A stretch of DNA of 64,000 nt, from NCBI GenBank assembly GCA_036389255.1, contig DASVQI010000041.1, positions 248,001 to 312,000 of the forward strand, written 5' to 3'. The notes under the pieces are model-generated. The model made no database searches. It was not told the DNA's origin and saw nothing but the letters and a program-made list of their open reading frames with translations. Position numbers and translations under genes: made by a program. This stretch comes from JACVRN01 sp036389255. Lineage in GTDB: Bacteria; Acidobacteriota; Blastocatellia; Pyrinomonadales; Pyrinomonadaceae. This document shows, piece after piece, positions 36,087 to 44,980 of this stretch (position 1 is its first letter; every line of letters begins with the position of its first letter).

Positions 36087-36647
36087 ATGATGCACGAACC
36101 ACGCGGCCGGATTTTTCAACTCAACAGTTCAGACGGCGGCGTTCCAAAACTCCCCGTCGAAGAGGCCGAGGTAACTCCGACCGGGCTCGTCGGAGACCGT
36201 CAGGCTCATCCGAAGATTCATGGCGGGCCGGAGAGGGCGGTCTGCCTCTACTCGCTTGAGCGCATAGAGGAATTGCAGCGTGAGGGGCATCCGATTACGC
36301 CGGGCTCCGTGGGCGAAAACATAACCCTGCGGGGGCTCGACTGGTCAAAGCTTGAGCCGGGCGCTCGACTGGCTCTGGGCGACGAAGTGGTGCTGGAGAT
36401 TACAAGCTACACGAATCCCTGCAACAGCATCGCGGGCTCTTTCATCAAAGGGAACTTCCGCCGCATAGCGCAGAAGAAGCATCCGGGCTATTCAAGGCTC
36501 TACGCGCGCGTGCTGAGCACGGGCCGCCTGCGCGCGGGCCAAGAGGTTCGCCTCCTCGAATCAAACCCCGACGCGCGAAAGTCCCTGACAGAGCGCATCG
36601 GCGGCAAGTTGAGCCAGTTGCTAAGCGTGCTGTATATTGGCAGTTAA
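36087..36647 (+). CDS. MOSC-domain protein (YiiM-like)
   Basis: 186 residues. Contains the MOSC hallmark blocks: VGDRQAHPKIHGGPERAVCLYS (seen as GDRQAHPKIHGGPERAV), GSVGENITLRGLDW, and the conserved Cys in TNPCNSI. MOSC domains handle sulfur transferred from molybdenum cofactor or reduce N-hydroxylated compounds with Moco. The single-domain YiiM-like form suggests a detoxification reductase. ATG at 36087 or 36090; AAAGGAG lies about 12 bases upstream. It is 18 nt after the TrxB-like gene. Confidence 0.9.
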   Translation: MMHEPRGRIFQLNSSDGGVPKLPVEEAEVTPTGLVGDRQAHPKIHGGPERAVCLYSLERIEELQREGHPITPGSVGENITLRGLDWSKLEPGARLALGDEVVLEITSYTNPCNSIAGSFIKGNFRRIAQKKHPGYSRLYARVLSTGRLRAGQEVRLLESNPDARKSLTERIGGKLSQLLSVLYIGS

Positions 36648-36686
36648 GGCCATCTATCAAGCAGTAACCTAACAGGCTTAAAGGCG

Positions 36687-37142
36687 ATGTTATGTGCTAT
36701 ATTTGCCGATATGGCAGAGAGACAGAATCGCTATCGAGCCACTGAAAAAGGTAAGCAGAAGCACCGCGAATATATGCGGAGCTATATGATTGCTTATCGT
36801 GAGCGGCGTAAACAGAGCTTTAGCTATGACCCTGAAGAAGAGAGACGCAAGTGGCGCGAGCAGCACCAGCAGTTGAGGGAGAGAGCTATAGAACGGCTGG
36901 GCGGAAGACAATGTGCTAACTGTGGGTGTAACGTATTTTCTCTTCTAGAAATCAACCATATTAAGGGCGGAGGACGCAAAGCAGCTAAAACAGGGTCGAA
37001 TCGCCAACTCTACCGGAATATTGTTAATGGTGATGTAGAGTTGAGCGAATACAATGTTCTTTGTCGCGTTTGCAATGCGCTTCATTATGTAAATGACATT
37101 CTCAATATAAAAGGGCACAAGGTCACTTGGGTAATTAAGTAG
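36687..37142 (+). CDS. HNH-type nuclease-like protein, probably acquired
   Basis: 151 residues (or 143 from ATG 36711). A basic, Arg/Lys-rich helical N-terminus (about 10-70) precedes a zinc HNH core: CANCGCN, then LEINHIKGGG, then YNVLCRVCNALHYV, i.e. two Cys pairs flanking the H-N-H residues. The gene is visibly more AT-rich than all neighbours, and uses codons such as AAT, ATA and TTA more freely. It lies 44 nt upstream of a tRNA-Ser gene. Likely a mobile or phage-derived endonuclease; no terminase or integrase is present. Confidence 0.8.
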   Translation: MLCAIFADMAERQNRYRATEKGKQKHREYMRSYMIAYRERRKQSFSYDPEEERRKWREQHQQLRERAIERLGGRQCANCGCNVFSLLEINHIKGGGRKAAKTGSNRQLYRNIVNGDVELSEYNVLCRVCNALHYVNDILNIKGHKVTWVIK

Positions 37143-37186
37143 AGATTCGATAATCTCTATATAAAAATTGTATAAGTCTTAGGAGC

Positions 37187-37272
<86 letters not shown>

Positions 37273-37395
37273 GCAAAGTCACAGAGAGAGCGTTTACCAA
37301 TCAGGAGCCGCCCGGCGCTTTTACTTAGCCCCCGGCGGCTCGTCCGATTTGAGAAAGCTCCGGCTCAATAATGCTAAGGACAAGGGGAGTCGTTG

Positions 37396-38424
37396 ATGAA
37401 TATTGATGCAATAGGCGGAAGCGGTAGAGTGGCTTTGGGGAGCGCGCTGGCCAGTCTAGGGCTGTGGCTTCAGAACTTCACGGACATCTGGGAGCGCGTC
37501 AAGGGATACGTCAATTACAAGTTCATCTTCGGAAAGATTGAGTTCACTCTCTCCACGCTCGTTCAGGGCATAGTAGTCTTTCTGATAGCCATCTTTATCT
37601 CTCGCTGGCTGCGCTCGCTCTTTGAGCGCCGCATGGCCGATAAAAAGCGCGTTGACCCGGGCATTCGCTACACGGTGATGCGCCTCATACATTATTTCAT
37701 CATCACGGTCGGGCTTCTCTTCGCGCTTCAAATCTCTTTCGCCCTCGACTTGACCTCCATCGCCGTGGTCTTCACCGCGCTTTCGGTAGGTATAGGCTTC
37801 GGCCTTCAGTTCATAGCTGGCGACTTGGCCTCCGGCTTCATACTGCTGTTCGAGCGACCCGTGCGCTTAGGCGACTTCGTCACCGTCACGGGGCCGGACA
37901 GCAAACTCGTAGAAGGGCGCGTGCAGAGCATAAACCTGCGCACGACCGTCATCGTCACCAACGACAACATAGCGGCCATAGTGCCCAATCACAATCTGGT
38001 CAACGAGAATCTGATTAACTGGTCTTATAGCGGAAGGCGCGCGCGCATCTCTATCCCGGTCGGCGTCTCGTACGACTCGGATGTGGATGTGGTGACGAAG
38101 ACACTTCTGCGCGCAGCCGAAGGCATACAGTTTGTTCTGGAAGAGCCCAAGCCGAGCGTTCAGTTTCTGGAGTTCGCGGATTGGTCTATGAACTTTCGGC
38201 TGCTGGTCTGGACAGACCGCCCGCGCCGCCACCCTACAATCAAGAGCGAGATTAACTACCGCATCAGAAAACTCTTCCTCGAAGAGGGCATAGAGATTCC
38301 ATTCCCGCAGAGCGAGCTTCGAGTCAGGCGCGGCAGCGCCATCAGGGTCGCTGGCGACGGCGACCAATCCGCACAACAAAACGGCCCCGAAGAGGGCGAG
38401 CCGGAAGAAGCCGAAAGCAAGTAG
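37396..38424 (+). CDS. MscS-family mechanosensitive channel
   Basis: 342 residues from ATG 37396 with AAGGGGAG six bases upstream. Three membrane segments in the N-terminal half; the pore helix block TSIAVVFTALSVGIGFGLQFIAGDLASGFILLFERP (seen as ALSVGIGFGLQ and SGFILLFERPV) is diagnostic, followed by the MscS beta domain (IRLGDFV-like VRLGDFVTV, VPNHNLVNENLINWS) and an alpha/beta C-terminal domain ending in an acidic tail. It relieves osmotic pressure. Probably monocistronic. Confidence 0.95.
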   Translation: MNIDAIGGSGRVALGSALASLGLWLQNFTDIWERVKGYVNYKFIFGKIEFTLSTLVQGIVVFLIAIFISRWLRSLFERRMADKKRVDPGIRYTVMRLIHYFIITVGLLFALQISFALDLTSIAVVFTALSVGIGFGLQFIAGDLASGFILLFERPVRLGDFVTVTGPDSKLVEGRVQSINLRTTVIVTNDNIAAIVPNHNLVNENLINWSYSGRRARISIPVGVSYDSDVDVVTKTLLRAAEGIQFVLEEPKPSVQFLEFADWSMNFRLLVWTDRPRRHPTIKSEINYRIRKLFLEEGIEIPFPQSELRVRRGSAIRVAGDGDQSAQQNGPEEGEPEEAESK

Positions 38425-38432
38425 AACAAGTG

Positions 38433-38536
38433 ATTCACCGCAGAGAGACGCGGAGTGTCGCTAGAGGCGGGCGCGTAGAAAAGCATTCAACTCTCCGCGC
38501 CCGCCTCTCGCGTCTATACGCACCTGCGGCGGTGAT
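38433..38536. repeat. Nested palindromic repeat downstream of mscS
   Basis: The outer arms TCACCGCAG and CTGCGGCGGTGA flank an inner imperfect stem (GAGGCGGGCGCGTAGA with its near-complement CTCCGCGCCCGCCTC). Likely a transcription-end structure of the MscS gene. Confidence 0.65.
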
Positions 38537-38615
38537 TGATTTTGAGATTGACCCGCTACTGGCTGTTTGTTTGGCTTGGCGCTTGGGACTTCTGTCTGTT
38601 AGGCTATGAGCGGCT

Positions 38616-38639
38616 GACTGAGTGAGGATTCATTCAGTC
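38616..38639. promoter_or_regulatory. FadR-type operator upstream of fadR-fadD
   Basis: Core TGAGTGA-N4-TCATTCA (38619-38636) within longer GAC/GTC-flanked arms. It matches the TGAATGA-N4-TCATTCA consensus known for TetR-type FadR (Bacillus, Thermus) with one mismatch. It lies 47 nt upstream of the fadR ATG, indicating autoregulation. Confidence 0.8.
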
Positions 38640-38686
38640 GGGCTAACCTCGCTTAAAAAAACTTAGAACACAACTCAAGGTGATTA

Positions 38687-39301
38687 ATGCGCTCTGTTCG
38701 TTCTCTATCTGCGGTTCGTCCTACCGTCAATGACAAACGCGAAGCCATTCTGCGCGCGGCGACGCAGGTCTTTGCGCGCAACGGCTACTTCAACTCGAAG
38801 GTGGCAGACATAGCAAAGGCTGCGGGCGTGGCCGATGGAACCGTCTACCTGTACTTTAAGAGCAAGGAGGAGATTCTACATTCCATCTTTGATGTCGCTA
38901 TGGAAGAGGCCATCAGCGAGGGGCGCAAGGAGTTGGAGACAATCCAAGACCCGCGCGAAAAGTTGCGCCGCATTGCCCGGCTCCATCTTGAGCGCCTTGG
39001 CGCAGACCGTGACTTGGCAGTGGTCTTTCAGGTGGAGCTGCGCGGCTCTACGAAATTCATGGAAGAGTTTTCAGCCGCAGGCTTTGCGGAATATCTGGGG
39101 ATGATTCGCGCGACCTTCGAAGAGGGACAGCGCGCGGGGCTCTTTCGCCGCGAGCTGAATGCGAAGCTGGTCGCCAAGATGCTCTTCGGCGCGCTGGATG
39201 AGATGGCGACGAACTGGATACTGTCGAAGCGCCGTTACAAGCTTGTGCCGATGGCGGACGAGGTGATGGACATCTTCCTGCGCGGGGTGGACGCGCCATG
39301 A
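38687..39301 (+). CDS. fadR: TetR-family fatty-acid degradation repressor (FadR type)
   Basis: 204 residues. The N-terminal helix-turn-helix AILRAATQVFARNGYFNSKVADIAKAAGVADGTVYLYFKSKEEIL (seen as RAATQVFARNGYF and VADGTVYLYFKSKEEIL) is TetR-type. The C-terminal half is the YsiA/FadR ligand domain, which binds long-chain acyl-CoA and then releases DNA. Its stop overlaps the fadD start (ATGA). A FadR-type palindrome precedes the gene and another precedes fadN at 44981. Assignment to FadR rather than a generic TetR rests on this context and the operator match. Confidence 0.88.
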   Translation: MRSVRSLSAVRPTVNDKREAILRAATQVFARNGYFNSKVADIAKAAGVADGTVYLYFKSKEEILHSIFDVAMEEAISEGRKELETIQDPREKLRRIARLHLERLGADRDLAVVFQVELRGSTKFMEEFSAAGFAEYLGMIRATFEEGQRAGLFRRELNAKLVAKMLFGALDEMATNWILSKRRYKLVPMADEVMDIFLRGVDAP

Positions 39302-41175
39302 TGAACGCAACTTCCCAGTCAACGACGCATCCGGCAGAGGCCGCCCGCCTCAAGCGCGTCCCGCTTTACGAAGACGAGCCGACCACTCTGGTAGAGATGT
39401 TCCTGAAGACCGCGCGCGAGCATGATAAGCCGGACGCTCTCAATTACAAGCAGAACGGCCGGTGGCTTCCCATCTCTTCGGAAACGATGATTGAGCGGGC
39501 GCGTGCCGTGGCGCTGGGGCTTTATTCACTGGGCGTGCGTCACGGCGACCGCGTGGGGCTTCTCTCCCAGAACTGCCCGGAATGGACGCTCGCGGACGCG
39601 GGCGCGCTCTTTGCCGGGGCGGTTGACGTTCCGATTTACTCGACGCAGACGCCCTCGCAGGTCGGCTACATCCTGCGCGATTCAGGAGCGCGCGTCCTCT
39701 TCATACAGAACCGCGCTGCCTTTGAGCGCGTGCGCGAGGCGGTACGGAACTGCGAGGCGCTTGAGCACCTGGTCTTCTTCGACGCGGACGATGTTGAAGA
39801 GAAAGCTTCTATTGCTCTGTCGGATTTGGAGGCGCGCGGGCGCGGGCTCTTAAAAGAGCGGCCCGGTTTAATCACGGAGCTTGAGCGCTCTGCAAAGCCC
39901 TATGACCTTGCGACCATCATCTACACTTCCGGGACTACGGGCGAGCCGAAGGGCGTGATGCTCACGCATTCGAACCTAGTCTCGAACCTGCTGGACTCGT
40001 CCAGCCATCTCTCCTTCGGCCTAGAGGACGTGGCGCTCTCGGTGCTTCCGCTCTCGCACGTGCTTGAGCGGCTGGCCATGTACATGTACATCAATCACGG
40101 CATGAGCGTGTACTACGCGGAGTCGCTTGAGAAGGTCGGGGAGAATTTCCGCGAAGTGCGTCCCACCGTCTTCGTGGGCGTGCCGCGTCTCTTCGAGAAG
40201 ATTTACCAGCGCATAAAGGAGCGTGCCGCAAGCGAAGGAAAGTTAAAGGCGGCGATTCTCGACTGGGCAGTCTCCACGGGTAAGCTCTACGCGCGTTACG
40301 AGCTTGGTCACGAGCGCGTGCCGCGCATGCTTGCGCTTAAACAGAGGCTGGCCAAGCGGCTAGTCTTCTCCAAATGGAGCGCGGGCATGGGAGGACGCGT
40401 GCGCCTCTTCGTCTCCGGCGGCGCGGCTCTCTCGGATGAGATAGGCTACATCTTCGCCGGTGCCGGCCTTCCGATTGTGCAAGGCTACGGCCTGACGGAG
40501 ACTTCGCCCGTCATCTCCGCCGGGAGGCTCGAAGACAATCGCATAGGCACAGTGGGCCGCCCCATAAGAAACGTGGAAGTCCGCATAGCCGAAGACGGCG
40601 AGATAGAGACGCGCGGGCCGAACATAATGCTCGGCTACTACAACAAGCCTGATGAGACGCGCGCCGCCTTCACGGAGGACGGCTGGTTCAAGACGGGCGA
40701 CATAGGCACTCTGGACGAAGACGGATTCCTTCGCATCACAGACCGCAAGAAGGAGCTTTTCAAAACCTCCGGCGGCAAGTACATCGCGCCACAGCCCATA
40801 GAGCAGCTCATCAAAGGCTCTCGCTTCGTCAATCAGGTGGTGCTCATCGGCAACGAGCGAAAATTCCCTGCGGCGCTGATTGTGCCCGACTGGGAACAGC
40901 TTCAGTCCTACGCGCAGCTCAAGGGGCTGGACGCTCGCACTCCGGCCGAGCTGATAAAGCACCCGCGCATCATCAGCCTCTTCGAGCGACAGGTGAACGC
41001 ACACACGGAAGAGCTTGCTCAATTCGAGAAGGTCAAGCGCATAGCCCTCTTAGACCACGAGCTGACAATCGAAGGCGGCGAGCTGACGCCCACCATGAAA
41101 GTAAAACGCCGCGTCATAGACGAAAAATACAGAGACATCATAGACCGCCTCTACGAAGAAGCTGAAAGACAGTGA
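39298..41175 (+). CDS. fadD: Long-chain fatty acid--CoA ligase
   Basis: 625 residues. AMP-binding signature YTSGTTGEPKGVMLTH, then GYGLTETSPV, GWFKTGDIGTLDEDGFL and DRKKELFKTSGGKYIAP, in the order of adenylate-forming acyl-CoA synthetases; the about 620-residue length is of the long-chain (FAA1-like) type. It activates fatty acids for beta-oxidation. It overlaps fadR by four bases (ATGA), so the two are translationally coupled and presumably under the same operator. Confidence 0.95.
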   Translation: MMNATSQSTTHPAEAARLKRVPLYEDEPTTLVEMFLKTAREHDKPDALNYKQNGRWLPISSETMIERARAVALGLYSLGVRHGDRVGLLSQNCPEWTLADAGALFAGAVDVPIYSTQTPSQVGYILRDSGARVLFIQNRAAFERVREAVRNCEALEHLVFFDADDVEEKASIALSDLEARGRGLLKERPGLITELERSAKPYDLATIIYTSGTTGEPKGVMLTHSNLVSNLLDSSSHLSFGLEDVALSVLPLSHVLERLAMYMYINHGMSVYYAESLEKVGENFREVRPTVFVGVPRLFEKIYQRIKERAASEGKLKAAILDWAVSTGKLYARYELGHERVPRMLALKQRLAKRLVFSKWSAGMGGRVRLFVSGGAALSDEIGYIFAGAGLPIVQGYGLTETSPVISAGRLEDNRIGTVGRPIRNVEVRIAEDGEIETRGPNIMLGYYNKPDETRAAFTEDGWFKTGDIGTLDEDGFLRITDRKKELFKTSGGKYIAPQPIEQLIKGSRFVNQVVLIGNERKFPAALIVPDWEQLQSYAQLKGLDARTPAELIKHPRIISLFERQVNAHTEELAQFEKVKRIALLDHELTIEGGELTPTMKVKRRVIDEKYRDIIDRLYEEAERQ

Positions 41176-41222
41176 GCGGTTTTCAGCAGGGAAGAGACGC
41201 TCTGCTTTCAACTGAAGACTGA

Positions 41223-42500
41223 TTACTGAAGACTGTTCTTGTCCATTTCGCGTAAGCCGGGATTGACGAGCAGGCTGAGCGTGATGACAAGGTAGATGCC
41301 TGCCTGAATGAGAAGCGTCGTACGCACGCCCTTCCATTCCACCATGTAGCCAGCCAGCAGCATGCCGAGCGGCACGGCTAAGTAAGCGCCGGCCGTCATG
41401 GTGCCGAAGACTCGCCCGCGCATCTCTGCGGGCACGCGCTCCTGCATTACCGTCATGATAATCGGATTGAGCGGCCCGGAAGCTAAGCCGAGCAGGGCGA
41501 ACGCCGCTATGATGAAGCCTATGGGCGGAAGCAGGGCCAGAAAGAAGAATTGCAGGCCGACTATGATAAAGCTCAGGGCGAAGGTGATGCGTCGCGGCAG
41601 GCGATGGCCTATTGCCCCGAAGATGATTGTTCCGAGCATAGCGCCCGCGCCGAAGCCCGCGATTATCAAGCCCAGATTGACCGCGCTGCCGAACACGCGG
41701 CTGACGTAGACCGGCATGATAACCGCGAAGAGCGGCGCGTCCAGAAAATTGGTAATCATCACGGTAGAGACGACAGCGAAAATTAAGGGGTCGCGCCGGA
41801 TAAAGCGCAGCCCTTCTTTCAAATCTTCCAGATACCTTGATTGCTTTTCCTGTCCCTTCAACTCCAGCGCGGCGTGAGAAGGCACAAGCGCCGCTACCAT
41901 TAAGGCCGAGACGGCAAAGCTCGCGGCATCCAGCCACAACACCCTGTCCGCTCCCATCAGCGCAATCAAAAATCCGGCGAGCGGCGCTCCCAGCAGATTC
42001 GAGCCGCGCTGAATGGCCTGCGCGGCAGAGTTCACGCGCTCCAGACGCATCCCGGCAAGCCGCGCCACATCCGGCAGCAGACTCAGCCGCGCAGTCCCGC
42101 CCGGCGCATCAAGCAGCGCCCCCAGAAATACCAGCACTGGCAGTTGCCAGAATGCGAAGCCAGACCCCAGCAGGTGATATAGAAGCGGTATCAGCGCCAC
42201 CGTCACGCCGCTCATCACGTCCGAGATGACGCTCATGCGCCTGAAGCCCGCGCGGTCAACCAGCGTCCCGCCGAAGAAAGCCGCGATGATTGCCGGAAGC
42301 GCCGTGAAGGTTGCCGTCAGTCCCGTGAGCGATGCGCTGCCCGTCGTTTGCAGCACGAACCACGGCACGGCAATCATGGCCAGCACGTTGCCTGTCATGG
42401 ACACGCCGTTGGCCGCCATCAGCGCAAAGAGCGGCACTCGCGTCCTCTTTAAAGTTGTGTCGTCATTATCCGGCAGCCCGGTTTCCCCCTCCGCGCACAT
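41223..42500 (-). CDS. MFS transporter (MFS_3/enterobactin-exporter-like)
   Basis: 425 residues, about twelve membrane segments in two halves. Typical features of the MFS_3 group: TLVDRAGFRRMSVISDVMSG after the second helix (motif A region), a DAPGGTARLSLLPDV segment, LEDLKEGLRFIRRDPLI in the central loop and ERVPAEMRGRVFGT late in the sequence. The substrate cannot be inferred; efflux is common in the group. It converges with fadD and is divergent from the ferredoxin-reductase-like gene (50 nt apart). Confidence 0.9.
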   Translation of the reverse strand: MCAEGETGLPDNDDTTLKRTRVPLFALMAANGVSMTGNVLAMIAVPWFVLQTTGSASLTGLTATFTALPAIIAAFFGGTLVDRAGFRRMSVISDVMSGVTVALIPLLYHLLGSGFAFWQLPVLVFLGALLDAPGGTARLSLLPDVARLAGMRLERVNSAAQAIQRGSNLLGAPLAGFLIALMGADRVLWLDAASFAVSALMVAALVPSHAALELKGQEKQSRYLEDLKEGLRFIRRDPLIFAVVSTVMITNFLDAPLFAVIMPVYVSRVFGSAVNLGLIIAGFGAGAMLGTIIFGAIGHRLPRRITFALSFIIVGLQFFFLALLPPIGFIIAAFALLGLASGPLNPIIMTVMQERVPAEMRGRVFGTMTAGAYLAVPLGMLLAGYMVEWKGVRTTLLIQAGIYLVITLSLLVNPGLREMDKNSLQ

Positions 42501-42550
42501 CTACGATACACTGTGCGGCAGAGTTCAACTCAGCATCGGACGAAGATTTC

Positions 42551-43252
42551 ATGAGAGACGAGAAGAGCCGCACGCTCATAATCAAACGTGTGCGCGACGA
42601 AGCGAGAGAGATACGCTCTTTCGACATGCTGCCGGAAGATTGCCGGGGCGGGCACGATATCAATTTCAAGCCCGGACAGGTGGCCGTGCTGCGCGTAGAA
42701 GGCGAGTATCCGGCCTACTTCGCCTACGCGAGCGCGCCCGGAGACGCTGAGCTAGAGTTTTTAGTCAAACGCGCGCAGGGAGCTTCGGCGCGCATCTTCG
42801 AGATGGGGGAAGGCGACCGGCTTGAATTGACGGAAACCGTAGGCCACGGCTTTCCACTGGACGAGCAGAAGGGCAAAGACCTTGTCTTCGTGGCGATGGG
42901 CACGGGCGTCGCGCCGCTTCGCTCCGCGCTCCGGCATGTGCTGAAGCGGAAACAGGATTTCGGCCAGTTGGTTGTCCTCTACGGCGCGCGAACGCCGGAC
43001 GATTTTTGCTACCGCAACGAGACGGAAAGCTGGGAAGAGGCCGGAGTCGAGCTAAGACAGGTCATCTCTCGCCCGGACGGCCACGACTGGTCTGGCCCCA
43101 CGGGCTACGTGCAGTCGCTTCTCGAACACGTCCTGCCCGATTTACACAAACCCGTGGCCCTCATCTGCGGCTCAAGAGAGATGCTGGAACAGACCCGTGA
43201 GCGGCTCAGGATACTGGGATTCAAGCCGGAAGAGATTCTCACCAACTACTAA
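42551..43252 (+). CDS. FAD/NAD-binding ferredoxin-reductase-like protein
   Basis: 233 residues from ATG 42551 (the frame is open upstream but overlaps the MFS start). N-terminal FAD barrel: FKPGQVAVLRVEGE, with AYFAYASAPGD where RxYSxxS is usual, so the FAD-contact Arg is replaced. C-terminal NAD domain: FVAMGTGVAPLRSALRHVL and the ICGSREMLEQTRERL end. Resembles sulfhydrogenase or dihydroorotate-dehydrogenase electron-transfer subunits but lacks the Fe-S tail. The redox partner is not in the window. Confidence 0.85.
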   Translation: MRDEKSRTLIIKRVRDEAREIRSFDMLPEDCRGGHDINFKPGQVAVLRVEGEYPAYFAYASAPGDAELEFLVKRAQGASARIFEMGEGDRLELTETVGHGFPLDEQKGKDLVFVAMGTGVAPLRSALRHVLKRKQDFGQLVVLYGARTPDDFCYRNETESWEEAGVELRQVISRPDGHDWSGPTGYVQSLLEHVLPDLHKPVALICGSREMLEQTRERLRILGFKPEEILTNY

Positions 43253-43279
43253 ACTGAATCACAACCCGGCATGTTTGCA

Positions 43280-43306
43280 TTGACTTCCCCTTTTGCTTGA
43301 TATAAA
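43280..43306 (+). promoter_or_regulatory. Putative aqpZ promoter (extended -10)
   Basis: TTGACT (43280-43285), 15-nt spacer, TATAAA (43301-43306) preceded by TGA, giving an extended -10 (TGATATAAA) that can compensate the short spacer. About 125 nt upstream of aqpZ. Confidence 0.45.
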
Positions 43307-43316
43307 AGGCCCGTGC

Positions 43317-43343
43317 TAATCAGAACAGATGCAAATCTGATTA
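43317..43343. promoter_or_regulatory. Palindrome in the aqpZ leader
   Basis: TAATCAGA-N11-TCTGATTA, perfect 8-bp arms just downstream of the predicted transcription start. It could be an operator or the first hairpin of the leader. A second imperfect stem (GCTGCTC with GAGCGGC) follows at about 43363-43385. Confidence 0.45.
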
Positions 43344-43432
43344 TTGTCATGTAACTTCAAGGCTGCTCCCCGGCGAAGAGCGGCCTCAGCAACATCCGTC
43401 CGGCGCCCTGAATTCTTAAGGAGACAAAGCAC

Positions 43433-44179
43433 ATGAACAGATACTTGGCTGAGCTTATTGGAACCTTCGTACTTGTTTTCGCCAGTTGCGGGAGCGCTGT
43501 GCTGGCAGGAGATAAAATAGGATTCCTTGGCGTCTCTCTAGCTTTCGGCCTCTCATTGCTGGCGATGGTTTATGCTATAGGGCCAATCTCGGGCTGCCAC
43601 ATCAACCCCGCCGTCACGGTCGGCATTCTGATTACCAAGAAGATGGACGCAAAGTATGCCCCCGGTTATATAGTGGCACAGATTCTGGGCGCTATCGTGG
43701 CGGCTGCTCTTTTGTTGCTCATAGCCAAGGGCATACCGGGCGGTTATGACCCGTCAGTGGCGGGCTTCGCCGCCAATGGTTATGGCGAACACTCTCCGGG
43801 CCATTACAACCTTCTCTCGGCCTTTCTGGTTGAAATAGTGCTGACCTTCTTTCTGGTCTTTACAGTGCTCGGCGCGACGGACATCAAAGCGCCCGTAGGC
43901 TTCGCAGGTATAGCCATAGGGCTTGTGCTTACTCTTATACATCTTGTGGGAATACCCGTGACCAATACTTCCGTTAATCCTGCGCGCTCGATTGGCCCGG
44001 CCGTCTTTGTCGGCGGGTGGGCGCTCTCTCAACTCTGGCTATTCATCGTTGCTCCGCTCATCGGTTCGGCAATTGCGGCAGCCGTGTACATGGCAACGCA
44101 CAAACCGTCTGAAGTTATAAGCGTCAAAGAAGCAGAGCGGGCGCTGGAGAGCGAGCAGGCAGAGCGGCGAGCCGACTAA
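43433..44179 (+). CDS. aqpZ: Aquaporin Z-type water channel
   Basis: 248 residues, six membrane helices. Both pore loops are intact: GCHINPAVT and SVNPARSIGPAV (NPA boxes); the His in LIHLVGIPVTN and the Arg after the second NPA form the narrow filter typical of water-selective AqpZ. AAGGAGA lies upstream of the ATG. A charged C-terminal tail (about 25 residues) is longer than in E. coli AqpZ. A structured leader of about 125 nt precedes it. Confidence 0.96.
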   Translation: MNRYLAELIGTFVLVFASCGSAVLAGDKIGFLGVSLAFGLSLLAMVYAIGPISGCHINPAVTVGILITKKMDAKYAPGYIVAQILGAIVAAALLLLIAKGIPGGYDPSVAGFAANGYGEHSPGHYNLLSAFLVEIVLTFFLVFTVLGATDIKAPVGFAGIAIGLVLTLIHLVGIPVTNTSVNPARSIGPAVFVGGWALSQLWLFIVAPLIGSAIAAAVYMATHKPSEVISVKEAERALESEQAERRAD

Positions 44180-44214
44180 TCTGTTATAGTGAGTTCAAAC
44201 AGGGAGAATAGATA

Positions 44215-44796
44215 ATGAATGCAATCACACAAATGATTACTCAACAGATAGCCGGCGGCGTTGTGCGCTCTATGTCGCAGCGTCTGGGGCTCAGCGAAGG
44301 AACGACCGCAAGCGCAGTCCAAATAGCGGTGCCGCTCATAGTGGCGGCGCTGGCGCGTAACGCGGCTCAACCCGAAGGCGCAAGAAGCCTCCAGCAGGCG
44401 GTTAATAAAGACCACGACGGGAGCATCTTCGATAACCTGTCAGGCTATCTCGGCAACCCGCAGTCCGCGAACGGTTCCGGGATTCTGGGACACGTCTTCG
44501 GAGAGCAGCAGGGTGCCGTACAGAACAATCTGGCTCAGGCGACGGGGCTTGACCAGAATGCTGCGGGCAATATTTTAGAGATGGTCGCGCCGCTCGTGAT
44601 GGGCGCCGTAGGGCAGACACAACGACAGAATGACCTTGACCCTGACGGCCTGTCACAGTTTCTGGAGAACCAGCAGCAACAGACGGCCACCGCCGCTCCG
44701 GGCTTGATGGGAGCGCTCAACAGCATGCTGGATTCAAACAACGACGGCAGCATGACGGATGACGTCGGACGTATTCTGGGAAATTTCATGAAATAA
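44215..44796 (+). CDS. DUF937-domain protein
   Basis: 193 residues, no signal sequence. Carries the DUF937/YidB-like pattern: an N-terminal LGLSEGTTASAVQIAVPLIVAALARNA helix pair (seen as VPLIVAALARNA), a central GSGILGHVFGEQQ and ATGLDQNAAGNILEMVAPLVMG, and a C-terminal LNSMLDSNNDGSMTDDVGRI with a DSNNDGS loop resembling a calcium-binding turn. Function unknown. AGGGAGA precedes the ATG. Lies 35 nt after aqpZ; possibly co-transcribed. Confidence 0.88.
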   Translation: MNAITQMITQQIAGGVVRSMSQRLGLSEGTTASAVQIAVPLIVAALARNAAQPEGARSLQQAVNKDHDGSIFDNLSGYLGNPQSANGSGILGHVFGEQQGAVQNNLAQATGLDQNAAGNILEMVAPLVMGAVGQTQRQNDLDPDGLSQFLENQQQQTATAAPGLMGALNSMLDSNNDGSMTDDVGRILGNFMK

Positions 44797-44906
44797 GGAC
44801 GGGCCGACTTTGCTCAGCCCGCCCGCCCCTCACTCAATCCATTAAAAGGCCGCTTTATAGCTGCGCCTTTATTCTTAATTTCCCGGCAAGAATTCTCTCC
44901 CGGAGC

Positions 44907-44935
44907 TTGCTGAATGAATGCTCATTCAGTATGAT
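44907..44935 (+). promoter_or_regulatory. fadN operon promoter with embedded FadR operator
   Basis: -35 TTGCTG (44907-44912), 17-nt spacer, -10 TATGAT (44930-44935). A perfect palindrome CTGAATGA-N4-TCATTCAG (44910-44929) occupies the spacer, so a bound repressor would block RNA polymerase. The core equals the TetR-type FadR consensus exactly. Confidence 0.88.
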
Positions 44936-44980
44936 AGGCGTCCTCGTACGATCCCCTGACAGGAGAGGCTAGACCCATTT

